The notes under the pieces are model-generated. The model made no database searches. It saw only the letters and a program-made list of their open reading frames with translations, and had not been told where the DNA came from. Both the position numbers and the translations under genes were made by a program. Shown here one piece after another: positions 11,363 to 26,564 of a stretch of 62,385 nucleotides of DNA. Position 1 is the first letter of the stretch, and the number at the start of each line of letters is the position of its first letter. Source of the stretch: Zygnema cylindricum (lineage: Eukaryota; Streptophyta; Zygnematophyceae; Zygnematales; Zygnemataceae); NCBI GenBank assembly GCA_037447655.1, contig JBBHKE010000112.1:1-62385 (forward strand). The letters are read 5' to 3'.

Positions 11363-12347
11363 GGGTGCCCCTATGTATTAATGTATCGACTTTCCTCTGT
11401 CGTTTTCCCCCAAAATTCAGTCCCGAACGAGATAATTTTTAGTCGTATAGAAAAAAGCATTTTTACCACAATACAGTGAACATCAATATGATACTTTCGA
11501 TGAACTCCATGTTTGTTGTCAGTTAAACGCATTTTGGCGTTTTCCTCTTTTCGACCTTCGGGCAAGAGAATCTAGGCCATCAAAAAACTTCATCATAAAT
11601 CACCTCACCTTGAGAGGGTGATTTTAGTCAAACTATCATCCAAACAACGAATGAAACGACCCACGCAATCGCCACACGAGTGGGGAAACTTTAGGTCGCG
11701 GGAGAGTACTCGCTATTTTTATCCCTACCCGTCACGCGCATGTACAACAAAAATGAACATGTACGAAAAAAATTTGTAGGGGTCTCGCTCTTCCACTTTC
11801 ATTCATGGGTCCTTTGCAAAATTTTGCGCCATCGTCGCCCTCTACCCTCTCCCCTCTCCCTTTTACACTATCGCTTTAATCTCACACTTTTTTGAATGAG
11901 GCACAACAAAAATGGTATGAAATGAAAAATATTTGAAAAATAATTGTTTTTACTACCTTTATGTATATTATTTTGGCAAATCGAGTGAGAAAGGTCGAAA
12001 AAACAAAATCAGGTAGACATGGCAAAAAGTTATTGAATTTGTGACGTCGACGTTGTCACAAGTGAGCATGGCTTCACAATGTCAGAAAACCCTAAACATC
12101 TACAATGTCACAAAATTACAAAAATTTAGACGTCTACAATTGTCGTCATTTTTGTTTGTGTCATCAGTCGTCGGAAGTTTTGTAGTTGTCTTTAACCTTC
12201 ACAAAGCTGTACCTACGTCTACAACTGTCACCTATCAAAGTTACGATTTCATTTTCACACATAGGGACGCTCTTCAAAGTAATATGGAGAATCTTCACTA
12301 CAATCCAAAATACTTTATCAAAGTACCGATTACATGGGGAGAATGCC
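11363..12347 (+). mobile_element. non-autonomous TIR element, degenerate
   Basis: Starts GGGTGCCCCTATGTA and ends TACATGGGGAGAATGCC followed by TTA, resembling the termini at 13898-14871 and 21914-22919. The interior shares the family pattern: a TGTCGTTTTCCyCCAAAA block, AAATCACCTC palindrome remnants (near 11598), a pyrimidine-rich CCCTCTCCC stretch, and repeats of CGTCTACAAyTGTCAC (12100-12235). The left TTA duplication is not preserved. The short ORFs inside cross repeat boundaries and look spurious. Confidence 0.5.
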
Positions 12348-12631
12348 TTATGTCAACTTTATAATATGAAACGGTGTCCTACTTAAAACAACAATGATAA
12401 ATACTGATTTCCACAATTTTTCGCTACGCGGTACTGCAAGTTTTAGTTGATTTGTACTCATATAAAGGCTAAAGGTATGTTAAAATTTTGTATTTTTTTT
12501 TCACAAATGCAAATTGTCTTTAGCTTTTGTTTCAAACTTCTTTCAAAGATATTTTAGGGCCTTGTACGGTTTTTTTTAAGTGATTTTAAAGAATTTTAGG
12601 GGTACATGGTTTTTTTAGATTTATAGGCACT

Positions 12632-13263
12632 GAGAGCACTTTCCCAAATGATAAAGTAAGGGTTTTTTTTTCTGTCGTTTTCCTCCAAAACTTAGCCCGC
12701 AACGAGAAAATTTGCAGCCGTACCAAAAAAATGAAATTATCATAATACAATTTGCGTCTGTTTGAAACTTTATATTTACTGCATTTTGTCGCCTAGCGCG
12801 CTTTGACCCACTTTCGTGTTCCTCCAGCTCATCTTTAAACTTCTATTAAAATCACCTCGCGGAGTACCCAAAAAAAAACTCACTGCACGTTCCACCCTGT
12901 GCATACTTTTTTTCGTGAACATTTTTCTATACAATGGTCGTGGAGGGGTCTCGACCAACGGACGCATTTCGTCAAAAAAACGAAGTTTGTGAAAGCACCT
13001 CTATCTCTCTCCCTCTCGCATTACCGCGTCTATCTCACAATTATTGCAATGTAAATGACAATAATGGTTTCAAATGAAAAATCTCTAAAAAATATTACTT
13101 CTTACTATCTTTGGGCATACTTTCATGCACAGTAGAGTGAGAAAGGACGAAAAACAAAGTTTGGAAACTGTAGCAAAAAGTTTTGGAACCAGGGACGTTG
13201 ACGCCATCATAAGTGAGCGTGATGTCAAAACATCACACACCCTAAACATCTACAATATCACAA
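12632..13263 (+). mobile_element. truncated member of the same TIR family
   Basis: Begins with a terminus-like GAGAGCACTTTCCC and the TGTCGTTTTCCTCCAAAA block. It carries the GACCCACTTTCGTGTTCCTCC and AAATCACCTCG segments seen at 14090-14140, and ends within the CATCTACAATATCACAAG repeat. The right terminus is missing; unrelated sequence begins at about 13264. Confidence 0.5.
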
Positions 13264-13897
13264 GAAACTACAGTACAGTATTAAACCTTGTAACTTTTTG
13301 CGACGCGTAGGCGTTCTGAAGGGGTCCACGTTTTTTCCGCACGACTGTATATTTAGGGTTTTTTTTATTTGTTTTCGTATTTTCAATGTTAAAAAAACAA
13401 ATACTAAATGACCCTAAACATATAATCCCTAGTTCACATGCCCGACCCCCCGAGGTGCCCAAGGTCCCATAAATGGATGGAGACATGTTCCCAACCCATG
13501 CTGTACACATCGTGCCAATATATTGATTATCAACAAGCCAAAAAAAGGTACATATCGATTATCGGTAAAACCCTGCCGATACACAACACTACAAAATTGT
13601 GAAGTAAAGTACTTAAATACCGAAATAAATGTGAACGGCCAGTCAGGAATTTGGTATCTGATCTTGTTGATATCCATGGTATTTTATTGTACGGAACAAA
13701 GATAAGAGCCACGGGCGCAGTACTGTCTTGCACCTGCTTCGTGTCGTGTCTCTCTATCCGTACAGGTACTGAGAAAACTCTAAAAAAAATTACCAAAACC
13801 ATTAACAAAACGGATAATTCCGTCCTTGTTTCTTCTCTCGATACATGTACGAATCCTAACTCTGAAATACTTGCCGAAATGATTTCGTCAAGAGTCA
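13264..13897. other. unassigned spacer with the end of a TATCGG-type repeat
   Basis: No gene supported. GATTATCGGTAAAACC and CCGATACACAACACTA at about 13555-13592 match one end of the TATCGG-rich repeat also seen at 33050, 44655-45186 and 58630-58900. The rest is unique in the window. A plus-strand ORF here runs into the next transposon and was rejected. Confidence 0.4.
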
Positions 13898-14871
13898 GGG
13901 TACTTTCGGATGTGCTAAAGTTACAGTTATTTTCGGTTGTTTTCCTCCATAACTTAGAAAAAGGAGAAAATCCGCAACCGTACCAAAAAATGAAATTACC
14001 ACCGTACAAGTTAAGATACCTTGAAACTTTTTATGTACTAGAGTTTGTTGTCTATCGCCATGCAGTTTGTCGTCTAGCGGGTTTCGACCCACTTCCGCGT
14101 CCTTCCAGCTCATATTCAAACTTTATATAAAATCACCTCGTGAGGTGATTTTAAAATATCGTTCCATGAGGTGAGCGAATAGGCAAATGTGGTCGCACGT
14201 GTCGGAAGTTTTTGACAATTTTTGTGCGCGGAGTACCTAAAAAAACCCATTGCACGTTTCAGCCTGTGCGTGCCTTTTTTTCGTGCGCTTTTTTCCGTAC
14301 AGGGGTTGTGGAGGGGGTCTCCACCAACATACACCATTTCGAAAAGAGCCAATTTCGAAAAGCGATGTCCGTGAAGTCGCCTCTCTATCTCTCCCTCTCC
14401 CACTACCGCGCCTATCTCACAGTTATTGCAATGAAAAACGTCAATAATGGTATCAAATGAAATATCTTTAAAAAATATTTCTTCTGACTATCTTTGGGCG
14501 TATTTTGATGGATTGTAGAGTGAAAAAAGACTGAAAAACAAAATAAGGAAACCATGGCGTTAAGTTTTAGAATTTGTGACGTCGACGCTGGTATAATTTG
14601 AGGGTGACGTCAAAATGTCACAAACCCTAATTATCTACAATGTCACAAGTAGCTAGACGTCTACAACTGTCTCAATTTTGTAAACGTCATCAATTGTCGG
14701 GAGTTTTGTAGTCGTCTACAACCGTCACAAATTACACCCACGTCTACATCCCTCACAATCTAAAGTAACGATTTCATTTCTTTACATACGAATGCTCTGA
14801 AAGTAGTATGGAGAATCTTCGCTAAAAACAAAGTTACAAGACTAAAGTTTCGGTTACATGCGAAAGTACCC
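13898..14871 (+). mobile_element. non-autonomous TIR element, 974 bp
   Basis: Termini GGGTACTTTCGGATGT and ACATGCGAAAGTACCC are inverted repeats with one mismatch over 16 bp. The flanks are TCA and TTA, a probably decayed 3-bp duplication. A perfect 12-bp-arm palindrome (TAAAATCACCTC, GT, mirror arm) lies at 14128-14153, and CTACAAyNGTCAC motifs crowd 14625-14760. GGG ends with a TTA/TWA duplication are typical of PIF/Harbinger and Tourist-like elements. No transposase is encoded. Confidence 0.6.
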
Positions 14872-15095
14872 TTAACTGACCTAAAATAGCGGTAAAAAGA
14901 AATTGTTTAAATATCGTCAGTTCTACTCCAGCAAGAAGTAACGACTATACCCTTTGCCGGTTGCAACGACTGAAAACTACAGTACAGTACTGTAGCGGTT
15001 TCGATTCGATACGCAACACTGCGTGCTAAGTGGCGTTCAGAGGTCGTATGCCGTGTCGTCATCGTACGACAGCGCGTCTATGTCGGGGTCGCCTC

Positions 15096-15299
15096 TTACA
15101 GCATTCGCAGGTTGACCGTACTGTTCATTTTGCCGGCCAGGATGTCACGATTGACACCCACAAATCGCGCCTGAAAAAGCACAGCTCCTGACGGATGACG
15201 AACGGTCACGATTGATAATTTAAGATTCTTCACCAATAATACCGGATTAACGACTGCGATGGTCGCTGTACGAATTAACGAACTCTTCCTTTTTGCCAT
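15096..15299 (-). other. unrecognised ORF, divergent from MDH
   Basis: A 67-codon frame beginning MAKRKSSLIRTATIAVVNPV, placed head-to-head with MDH (start codons about 190 bp apart). Just before its stop is GCT followed by GTAAGAG, a plausible splice donor. In the next frame the sequence continues as an acidic tail ending GDPDIDALSYDDDTAYDL and then stops. It could be a small host gene, a gene fragment or chance. Local base composition is more balanced than in the surrounding repeats. No domain recognised. Confidence 0.25.
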
Positions 15300-15486
15300 T
15301 ACAGTGATACCAACTGGAAAGCAACATCGTACAGTTATTTACTGTACTAGTAGCTAATGATTTACATTATAGTACTCGGATAAACGACTAAATATTTGTG
15401 AAAGTCATTAGCATTGTTGTGTTCGACTGTTAGCTCACCTTCTGTGTGCTCCATCCAGCTCACAGCGATCTGCTTCATCTCCAGCC
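15300..15486 (+). promoter_or_regulatory. MDH upstream region and 5' UTR
   Basis: A 187-bp stretch between the divergent ORF start and the MDH ATG. Near the start codon it turns pyrimidine-rich (GCTCCATCCAGCTC, GCTTCATCTCCAGCC), as expected of a plant 5' leader. No clear TATA box was seen at a usual distance. The ATG lies in a good context (GCCATGGC). Since transposon sequence reaches 14871, the local promoter is probably compact. Confidence 0.4.
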
Positions 15487-19788
<4,302 letters not shown>

Positions 19789-21316
19789 AGCTGGCAAATC
19801 AATTCAGTGCCTTGATAGCTTGTAGCTCCACTTCTTCCCTTAGATGTTTTTTTGGTGTATTTTGTGGTGGCCACCGAACCACACGATTGTACCAGCAATG
19901 CTTTTCAAGGTCATGTGTGACTGTTTTGAGGGCATTTGTCTGTCACTGTAAGTGGTTCACGCCTTCCATCGTAGGTAGCCCAGAATGTGTAATGTGCTGA
20001 AATTTGACTTTGTATCAAGATTGCGAATAATTGAGTTCTTCAATGTATGGTTTTTTTTTTGTGGTGTCTGGGGGAAATTGTCGATGGTTGTACCTTCAAT
20101 CAGCCTGTAGCCGACATGTGCGGTTAATGTGACATTTTCTTCCGTTTTGTTTTTTCGCGCTTGATGCGTTTGGGCTTTAGTTGTGTTATGGTTTCAATGC
20201 TTATGACAGCTCTTGTGCGTAGGAAGATCCGAAGTGTTGATTGAAATTCAATGTGAGGCTTAAACATCTTGTTTCGCACTCCGCACAACAAAAATCTGAA
20301 GCTGAACACATATATGAGGCCGTAAGCCCAAATGACACACATTTTAGCCTGGTAACTTACTTTTATTTTGAGTTGTTGTTTTACCCAAGATCACAAAAAT
20401 TTGTGTTACAAACACTAATTTGTCAACATGACTCGAGATGAGCGTGCTAAATTTATCATAGTGTAGTTAATTCAAACAAAGTGTTGAATCAAGTATCCGT
20501 AGAGGTATCCAAACATTGAGGCATGACTGACTTTTGTCTCTTTTGTTCCTTTCCACGCATTTCGACATCATGAAAAAAAAATTGATGAAATAATGCTACT
20601 CATCAGAGTAAATATGTGATTTGTGATCAAGGTGAAGGATTTCTATGCGGTCAGTGCATTTTTAGATATGGCCTTCTCGGAAGAGGGTTCCCTCTTGGCT
20701 TTAATCTTGAGCTATTAGTGCATTGTGGTTCTGTACCTTTCCAGCCGACTAAATGGAGCTGGATGTCTGCTGCGCATCCTGCGTACACTTGACATCTACT
20801 TTGCATCCTTGTGAAATTGCCGTAGTTTTGGTGGTCTTTGTAGTGTGTTGCGTGGTATCATGTTCATGGTGCAAACTTGTATCCTAATGCTGAGCCTCAT
20901 ATCGCATGGCACGATAATGTGTCACATGCGACAGATGTTAGATACGCACAATGCAAGGTACATGGACATATATACAGCAGTACAGGTTCGATTGTACTAG
21001 CATTGCTTTTCTGACGCACGCAGGTAAAGCTGCATGTCATAGAGTAATAAGTTAATAACAGTTACAGCAATTACCCTTGTGTTGAGGGTGAATCGTACAT
21101 TGTTTAGAGTATCCACACATAGTGCGTTATTTCTGATGCGCTTCAGCAGAAGAGGCAAGTAGCCTAAAGATAAAAGTTGATTAGAAGCTGTCCACTTAGA
21201 TCCGGACCACTAAATTAAAGAGGAAATTTTGTTTTCCTACATTTCCATCCGTAAAGCACTGTTTTTTACATATCAATTGTTGTTGACCACTGATTAGTGA
21301 TAGGGTTGTAACACTA
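19789..21316. other. MDH 3' UTR and intergenic sequence
   Basis: The first few hundred bases presumably hold the MDH 3' UTR; an AATAATTG-type A-rich signal lies near 20025. Beyond that no gene, RNA or repeat was recognised, and no match to the window's repeat families was noticed. It looks like unique intergenic DNA. Confidence 0.4.
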
Positions 21317-21559
21317 TTGAAATTGTACACTAATTTTGTGGATAATCATCCAATGTTTTTATTATCTTTATGCGAAATTGGCAGCGCGTCAGATATCGAG
21401 GGCATCTTCAACACGTCGAGTGTCGAGGAATCAGCCTTGATGTTCACCGACGCCCGATTTTCACATAGAGACCGCCCGGCGGAAGATGAGTATCTTGGCT
21501 TTCAATCGTTGCCGTCAAATCAACAATCCGACAAGCGTCTACGGATAGAGGATGTTTAA
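21317..21559 (+). other. orphan ORF or terminal exon, unknown
   Basis: 80-codon frame. From about 21383 (after a possible acceptor GGCAG) it is hydrophilic and acidic, with balanced codons: SDIEGIFNTSSVEESALMF, then RPAEDEYLGFQSLPSNQQ, ending RLRIEDV. The composition differs from the AT-rich surroundings, which is why it is listed. It could be the last exon of a small gene or a relic. No upstream exon or known domain was identified. Confidence 0.25.
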
Positions 21560-21756
21560 CATTAAACAGAAAATCGTTTAAAGGATAAATAACTTTAACA
21601 CTAATAAAGATACACAATGTTTTGAAACCCTTTTGTATATTTGGCAAGCTCTGGCTCCATGGTAAAAAGCAAAAGAGTCTTTTGCAGTGCTACTAAAGTG
21701 TCTTGACAAGCGTCAATCAATAAGAAATTTCGGATCGTATTGAGCATTTTGTTAAG

Positions 21757-21910
21757 GGAATTGATCATGGAAGTGACTATTTTGGTTGCGCACAGTCCCT
21801 TACGTCATTTTGTGAAAGATTGTACGTTTGAAGTACACATTGGTACAAGTAAAGTACCGTAGTGGTATTATACATTGGGGGGAGGGCCTATTTGGCAGGC
21901 GGCGGAGACC
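21757..21910. repeat. fragment of dispersed repeat (inverted at 32925-33030)
   Basis: Sequence around GACTATTTTGGTTGCGCACA through GGTACAAGTAAAGTACCGT is the reverse complement of 32925-33030. In the latter it continues a repeat end also found at 31200-31460. It is directly followed by the TTA of the 21914 element. Non-coding. Confidence 0.55.
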
Positions 21911-21913
21911 TTA

Positions 21914-22919
21914 GGGTACGTCTCCATGTGCCTAAGTAAGGGTTTTTTCCTGTCGTTTTCCTATAAAACTTAGAGCCGTACCGCGTAAGTTTCAACCGTA
22001 CAAAAAAATAGAAAAAATGAAAAGTACATTTTGCGTCATCATCGAATTTAGGATGTACTACACGTTGTCGTCTTGTGTTTTTGGACCCACGGCCACGCCA
22101 AAAATCGTCATCTTCAAACTTTTCTTTAAATCACAGGGAAGATGTGTTTTAAAACAAAGTATTTTCGAAAAACAAATAGGAACAGGTATTCGCACGTGTA
22201 AAACTTTGTACACAAATTTCAAACGAATTCAAGCGACGGCGAAAGGTACGGTATTCGTTATTTTTTGTCTGTTTGCGTCCATCAAAGTACACAATTTGTT
22301 TTGTTTTGTCGAGTTTCGTTCAGTACGGATTTTTCCTTTCCAGGGGTCTGAAAATTTCGATGCCATTTGACGAGAAGGCGCCCCAGCAAGTCGCACGTGC
22401 CAGCTCTCTCACGCAGCCTCACATTCTCTCCTTTAAACTTCATCATTGATAAGATTGCGAGGGAGAAAGATAAAATTGTGAGGGAGGAAAAAAAGATTGT
22501 GAGGTATTGATGCTAAAGTGGAATTGGAGAGGGAGTTGCCTCCTTTGCATCTTACCTCACTTAGAACAAGGATTCAAAGCGCGTATAATTTGCCAATACG
22601 GCAACCGTACAGAAAAGGTCGCGGAAACGACACTTCTTCGGCCATGCCATCCACCATGGCAGAGTGTTGGAAGGATGAACGTCTACAAATATCACGCAAG
22701 ATTATGTGACGTTCACAAAGATTTTTCACAATTTGGTGTGTCATCACAGATTGTACACTGTCGATAGCCGTCACGGGCATTGTCGACGTATACAATTGTC
22801 ACGCTTGAAAGTGAAGACTTCGTTTGGTACACATAGGGACACCTGAAATCCGGGTCCGCCGGATCTGGGCTAAAAAACAAAGTAAATTCTCTAAGTTTCA
22901 AGTACATGGAGACGCACCC
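21914..22919 (+). mobile_element. non-autonomous PIF/Harbinger-like element, 1006 bp
   Basis: The cleanest TIR element here. Left end GGGTACGTCTCCATGT and right end ACATGGAGACGCACCC are inverted repeats of 16 bp with one mismatch, flanked on both sides by TTA (21911-21913, 22920-22922). A 3-bp TTA/TWA duplication with GGG termini is the PIF/Harbinger or Tourist signature. The interior carries no transposase. Its left ~450 bp recurs inverted at 10570-11008. The right part holds several GTC(G)ACGTATACAATTGTCAC-like subterminal motifs (22680-22805). A purine-rich GATTGyGAGGGAG motif repeats near 22455-22505. Confidence 0.75.
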
Positions 22920-22922
22920 TTA

Positions 22923-24072
22923 GAGGAGGATTTTGCCTGAGCAATGTAAATCCCTCGTAGTTATTGATAAGGACAGAAAATTATCGCCCGAAGCGCGGAT
23001 TTTTTTTTTTCGGAGTCTCCTCGGTGATTAGGTCAGATGGACAAAAAAAAATAGAAACAAAATGTTCAAAAATACAGCGTTCCCATATAGAGCATTCGTT
23101 ACAAAAAGCATCACGCGCATCACATGAGAACATGTAAATCGCGTTAGTGACTCAAAATATCTACAAAATTTAACAAACGTTCACACTTTAAGCACTACCA
23201 TTTAATCCGTCGAACAAGCTGAGCCGCGGGTCACGTGAGAACACTTCACCTATGACATTAAAAACAAAAAAACAAAAAAACAAAATACGTTGTTTGGCAC
23301 CGTAGGCGAATTTCTTTTAGTACGCTACAATACGTGAAATGAGGAGAATACGCGGATAGTACAAAAGCATCATACAGTCATCATTGAACGAGTATTTTGA
23401 AAGGAGGAGAAGGTATTTTGCATTGTTGTTCACAACGTTTAGTGCGAATGATTTAATCGCGACAAATTATACGTAACAAACGTATTGAACCTTTTGAAAA
23501 AACTGTAAAAATCGTTAATTAATTTTCGTCCGTACTATTCCGTACATGTAAACAAAAATAAATTTCACATATACCGCAGTTTGTAGGTTTTCTGTTAAAT
23601 GAGTGCTAAAATATTGTATGTGTTTAAGTATGTATCACACTCCATGTGTGCATCGGAAACTCTTCATCGACTGGTAATGGACGTGATAAAGGATGTAAAT
23701 AAAAGTCGTAGAGCTTGGAGAAAATCCCGGGTGACGCAACATTTTTGTAAAAGTCCGTATGTCCGATACTATCTGACAGGCAGCCGTGGCCGCCTTCTTT
23801 CTCAATCTGTAAGGCAGAATACGGTCGCCTTCTCTCTCTATCTCTAAAACAGAATATGACTGCACAGAGATAAATTACAGACCATGTATGAATGTCATTT
23901 TCACATTCAACATTGCACGACATAAAAAAATAAAATAAAATAAAATGATACGATCACATTCATCCAAAAAAAAAAATACATATCTTTCATCTATCTCTAC
24001 TCTAAATCTCCTTACCCTATATTGAAGTCCCTAATGTCGTCACGCGAATTCTTTTCCCCTTAACTCTGTTGA
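22923..24072. other. unassigned AT-rich sequence
   Basis: No gene recognised. Contains homopurine runs, a (TAAAA)n-like stretch near 23925-23945 and scattered ORFs without known domains. The minus-strand frames at 23624-23923 show no recognisable motif. Confidence 0.4.
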
Positions 24073-24174
24073 TTTTCGTGAAATCCAGGATTCGGTATGT
24101 CCCATACTAGGGAAAAGTGAGCCTTTTCGTGAAATCCAGGATTCAGTATGTCCCATACTAGGGAAAAGTGAGCC
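24073..24174. repeat. tandem 51-bp duplication
   Basis: Two adjacent copies (24073-24123, 24124-24174) beginning TTTTCGTGAAATCCAGGATT and ending GTGAGCC, nearly identical. They adjoin the tRNA-like block at 24175 and probably belong to the same short retroposon. Confidence 0.8.
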
Positions 24175-24245
24175 GGCCAGGGCTCGAACCTAGGACTAGT
24201 CACTGTGCCACCAGCTCGATGTAGAGCCAGCTCGATGTAGAGCCT
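24175..24245 (-). mobile_element. tRNA-derived SINE-like fragment
   Basis: On the minus strand, TGGTGGCACAGTGAC fits a Pol III box A. GGTTCGAGCCC, nine bases later, fits box B. The spacing is shorter than in a real tRNA, so the anticodon arm is missing and this is not a functional tRNA gene. A 16-bp motif (CCAGCTCGATGTAGAG) is duplicated at 24211-24242, and the 51-bp tandem repeat follows as a possible tail. The family is not identified. Confidence 0.45.
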
Positions 24246-24469
24246 GGCGGGTCCGTACCTATTTATTTTAGGCGGCTTTGAGTGTGACGTATCACATTCT
24301 ACCCTGTATTGAACCGACATTCATATGCCAATCCAACAACCTCCCCTTCAACTTCTTCCCATGCTATTATGTCTCTTCAAAGGTGACACCCTTAGCCACA
24401 TAAATTCAAAAAAATAAACATATATCTCTCTCATTTATCTTTACTCTAGATCATCTTCCCCTACGTCAA

Positions 24470-26360
24470 AGTCTATGATGTGTTCATCCAATCCTCTTCC
24501 CCGAATTCCCCTTCCTCTTCTTCCCATGCCATCATGTCCTCTTCATAGATAATATCCTTAGTTTTCTTTAACAGTCTGAGACTAGTGAAGACCCATACCA
24601 GATCCCCTTTAGTCGTTAATCTACTTCTCTTCTTAGAGTGAATATGGTCATATGTTTACTAATTCGGCTCATATGAGGTGGTAGTTGAGTACTGTGCAAG
24701 TATTTTTATTGTCACCTTCTGCAAGATAGGGGTGGCAAACCCAAACTCTTGCCACCATTTCTATGCTGACAACTTCTTTGCACAAGATATTGTCACTTCC
24801 TTACCAAAAACTCCCTCAAAACCTCTATATTTTGACAACTCTATGCGGGCATCTTCTTGCTCCTCCACAATTGGAAGAATCCGCTCCAACATTGTCTGAA
24901 AACCTTCCATAAGTGTCGCGTTTGCACATTGCCCATATGCACGACTTTGATACTCCTCATCCAGTAAAAAGCCGGCCGCATATGCGGGGCTATGTGCCAT
25001 TTCCACCTAGCCAACCATGATATCTTCAACTCCTCCAAAATTTGAATTCCATCGTGAATATTATCTCCTCCAACACAAGCTAAATTATCCATAAAATGTC
25101 CAATGGTGTAAAAACTGTGGTAAACCTTTTCCACATTCGGGCCACCTTTGTCGCAGTCTTTCATCAACCGCACCACAAATTCTGAAATTGACATAGCCTC
25201 TATCACTCTAACCCTAAACTCCGTGCTCAAAATGTAGCACCTATTTTATCCCCTTTCTATCTTGTGCATAGGCTTGCCCACCTATTCCTTAAATGTGTCA
25301 TCAAACATCTAGCGCTCCAGACTCTCTTTCACGTCTAATAACCTATGGAGCATAATAGTTTTTTTATTAAATCTAGTCCCTCCAGGTTTTAGAAGTCGAA
25401 TATGAGAAATTTTATTGAACAAAGCCACACTCATGCTATGATTAGTGATGGATTTTATAACTTCTTTTGCCTCTCGGACATGTTTGGAGATAAAATTCAT
25501 CCTACTCCAATCTTCCAACATCAAGTCCGCTATATTTGCAGCGCATGGCGTCCACGTGATAGATGGGTGTTTTGCCACGAGCAACGAGGCTGCAGCCTTG
25601 TTCACTGGGGCAGAATCGGTAACAATCTGCACCACATTCTCCACCCCTACCGTAAGTACTCTATTTTCGAGCACCTAACAAATGTATTTGGTGTCCTTAA
25701 TTTGCCCACTCGTGTCTTCCGCCGTCAAGAACATGTCACCTTTTGAGGTGACTGGTGTAATATTTAGGAGAGGTTTATCATCAACTATTGTCCACCCGTA
25801 TGTGATCGTGGCACCAAATAGGAGACGATTTCTCATTGCACTATGTATTGGTAACTTGTAAGATCCACCTATGTCACTGGTCTTCTTCACCGTTGCCTTG
25901 AAATATGGGTCCTCCAAAAGTCTGAAAGGCAATCCATTGGCGAAGAAAGTGGTGGCTAAGGCTAAATCTACCTCTTTCTTATTTTTCGTGTTAAATTAAT
26001 TTTTTATCTTAGTCTGCACACATCTTGCTTTGGAACGCGGAGGGGGTGGAAAATTGCTGGTGAGTTCATCCTAGTCGCACATTACAAGTTTTTGAGAGGA
26101 ATTTGCAGATTTTTGCTTTTCTAAATCACTTAACTCCTCCTTCACCTTGTCTTGACACATTGTACAGAGTCTAATCCCTCCACTCTTGACATTTTCAAGT
26201 AGTTCCACTCTTGACATTTTCAAGTAGATGATTTCTGATCCTGGTTGCTTGGGCGTTTTATTCGAAGTTGCAATATCCCTCCACTCTTGACATTTTCAAT
26301 AAGATGATTTCTAATCCTCGTTGCTTGGGCGTTCTATTCGAAGTTGCAATAAATACAGAC
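24470..26360 (-). pseudogene. hAT-superfamily transposase (BED + DUF659-like), broken
   Basis: Minus-strand order: BED-type zinc finger remnant (RIRNHL..., SGGIRLCTMC near 26170), CQDKVKEELSDLEKQ, DUF659-like start LPFRLLEDPYF (about 25930), the GWTIVDD region, RNase H-like core with VTDSAPVNKAAA and WTPCAANIADLMLEDW (about 25640-25500), FNKKTIMLHRLLDV, the AAGFLLDEEYQ region (about 24970) and a hAT C-terminal dimerisation segment (GFATPILQKVTIKILAQ, about 24720; HSKKRSRL, about 24635). Frameshifts and stops separate the blocks. It would have moved a hAT DNA transposon, but TIRs and an 8-bp duplication were not found. Confidence 0.8.
26180..26352. repeat. tandem duplication in the BED-finger end
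   Basis: CCACTCTTGACATTTTCAA occurs three times (26180, 26204 and 26281). The last two are part of a ~76-bp unit ending GCGTTyTATTCGAAGTTGCAAT. The duplication lies inside the zinc-finger coding end of the hAT pseudogene and destroys its frame. Confidence 0.7.
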
Positions 26361-26462
26361 GCATAATTAGTTGGCCAGAAGAATCCCACCATCCCACCGT
26401 GTGCAGCCTTCACGTGCTCCTACTCCTCTCCTCAATTTTTGTGCAAGGTTGCTTCTGTCGAA

Positions 26463-26564
26463 GTCTGGAATAGAGGAAAGTAGAAAGCTAGGGAGGGAGG
26501 AGGGTAGGTTAGAGTGTGGAATAGAGGAAAGTAGAAAGCTTGGGAGGGAGGAGGGTAGGTTATA
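26463..26564. repeat. tandem 51-bp purine-rich duplication
   Basis: Two units (26463-26513, 26514-26564) containing GGAATAGAGGAAAGTAGAAA and GGGAGGGAGGAGGGTAGGTT. They sit just outside the 5' end of the hAT pseudogene and may be part of that transposon's subterminal region. Confidence 0.8.

Noticed and set aside
13651-14130. 159-codon plus ORF and an overlapping 159-codon minus ORF (13530-14009)
   Set aside because: The plus ORF crosses the left terminus of the TIR element at 13898, and no domain is recognisable in either strand; equal length is coincidence.
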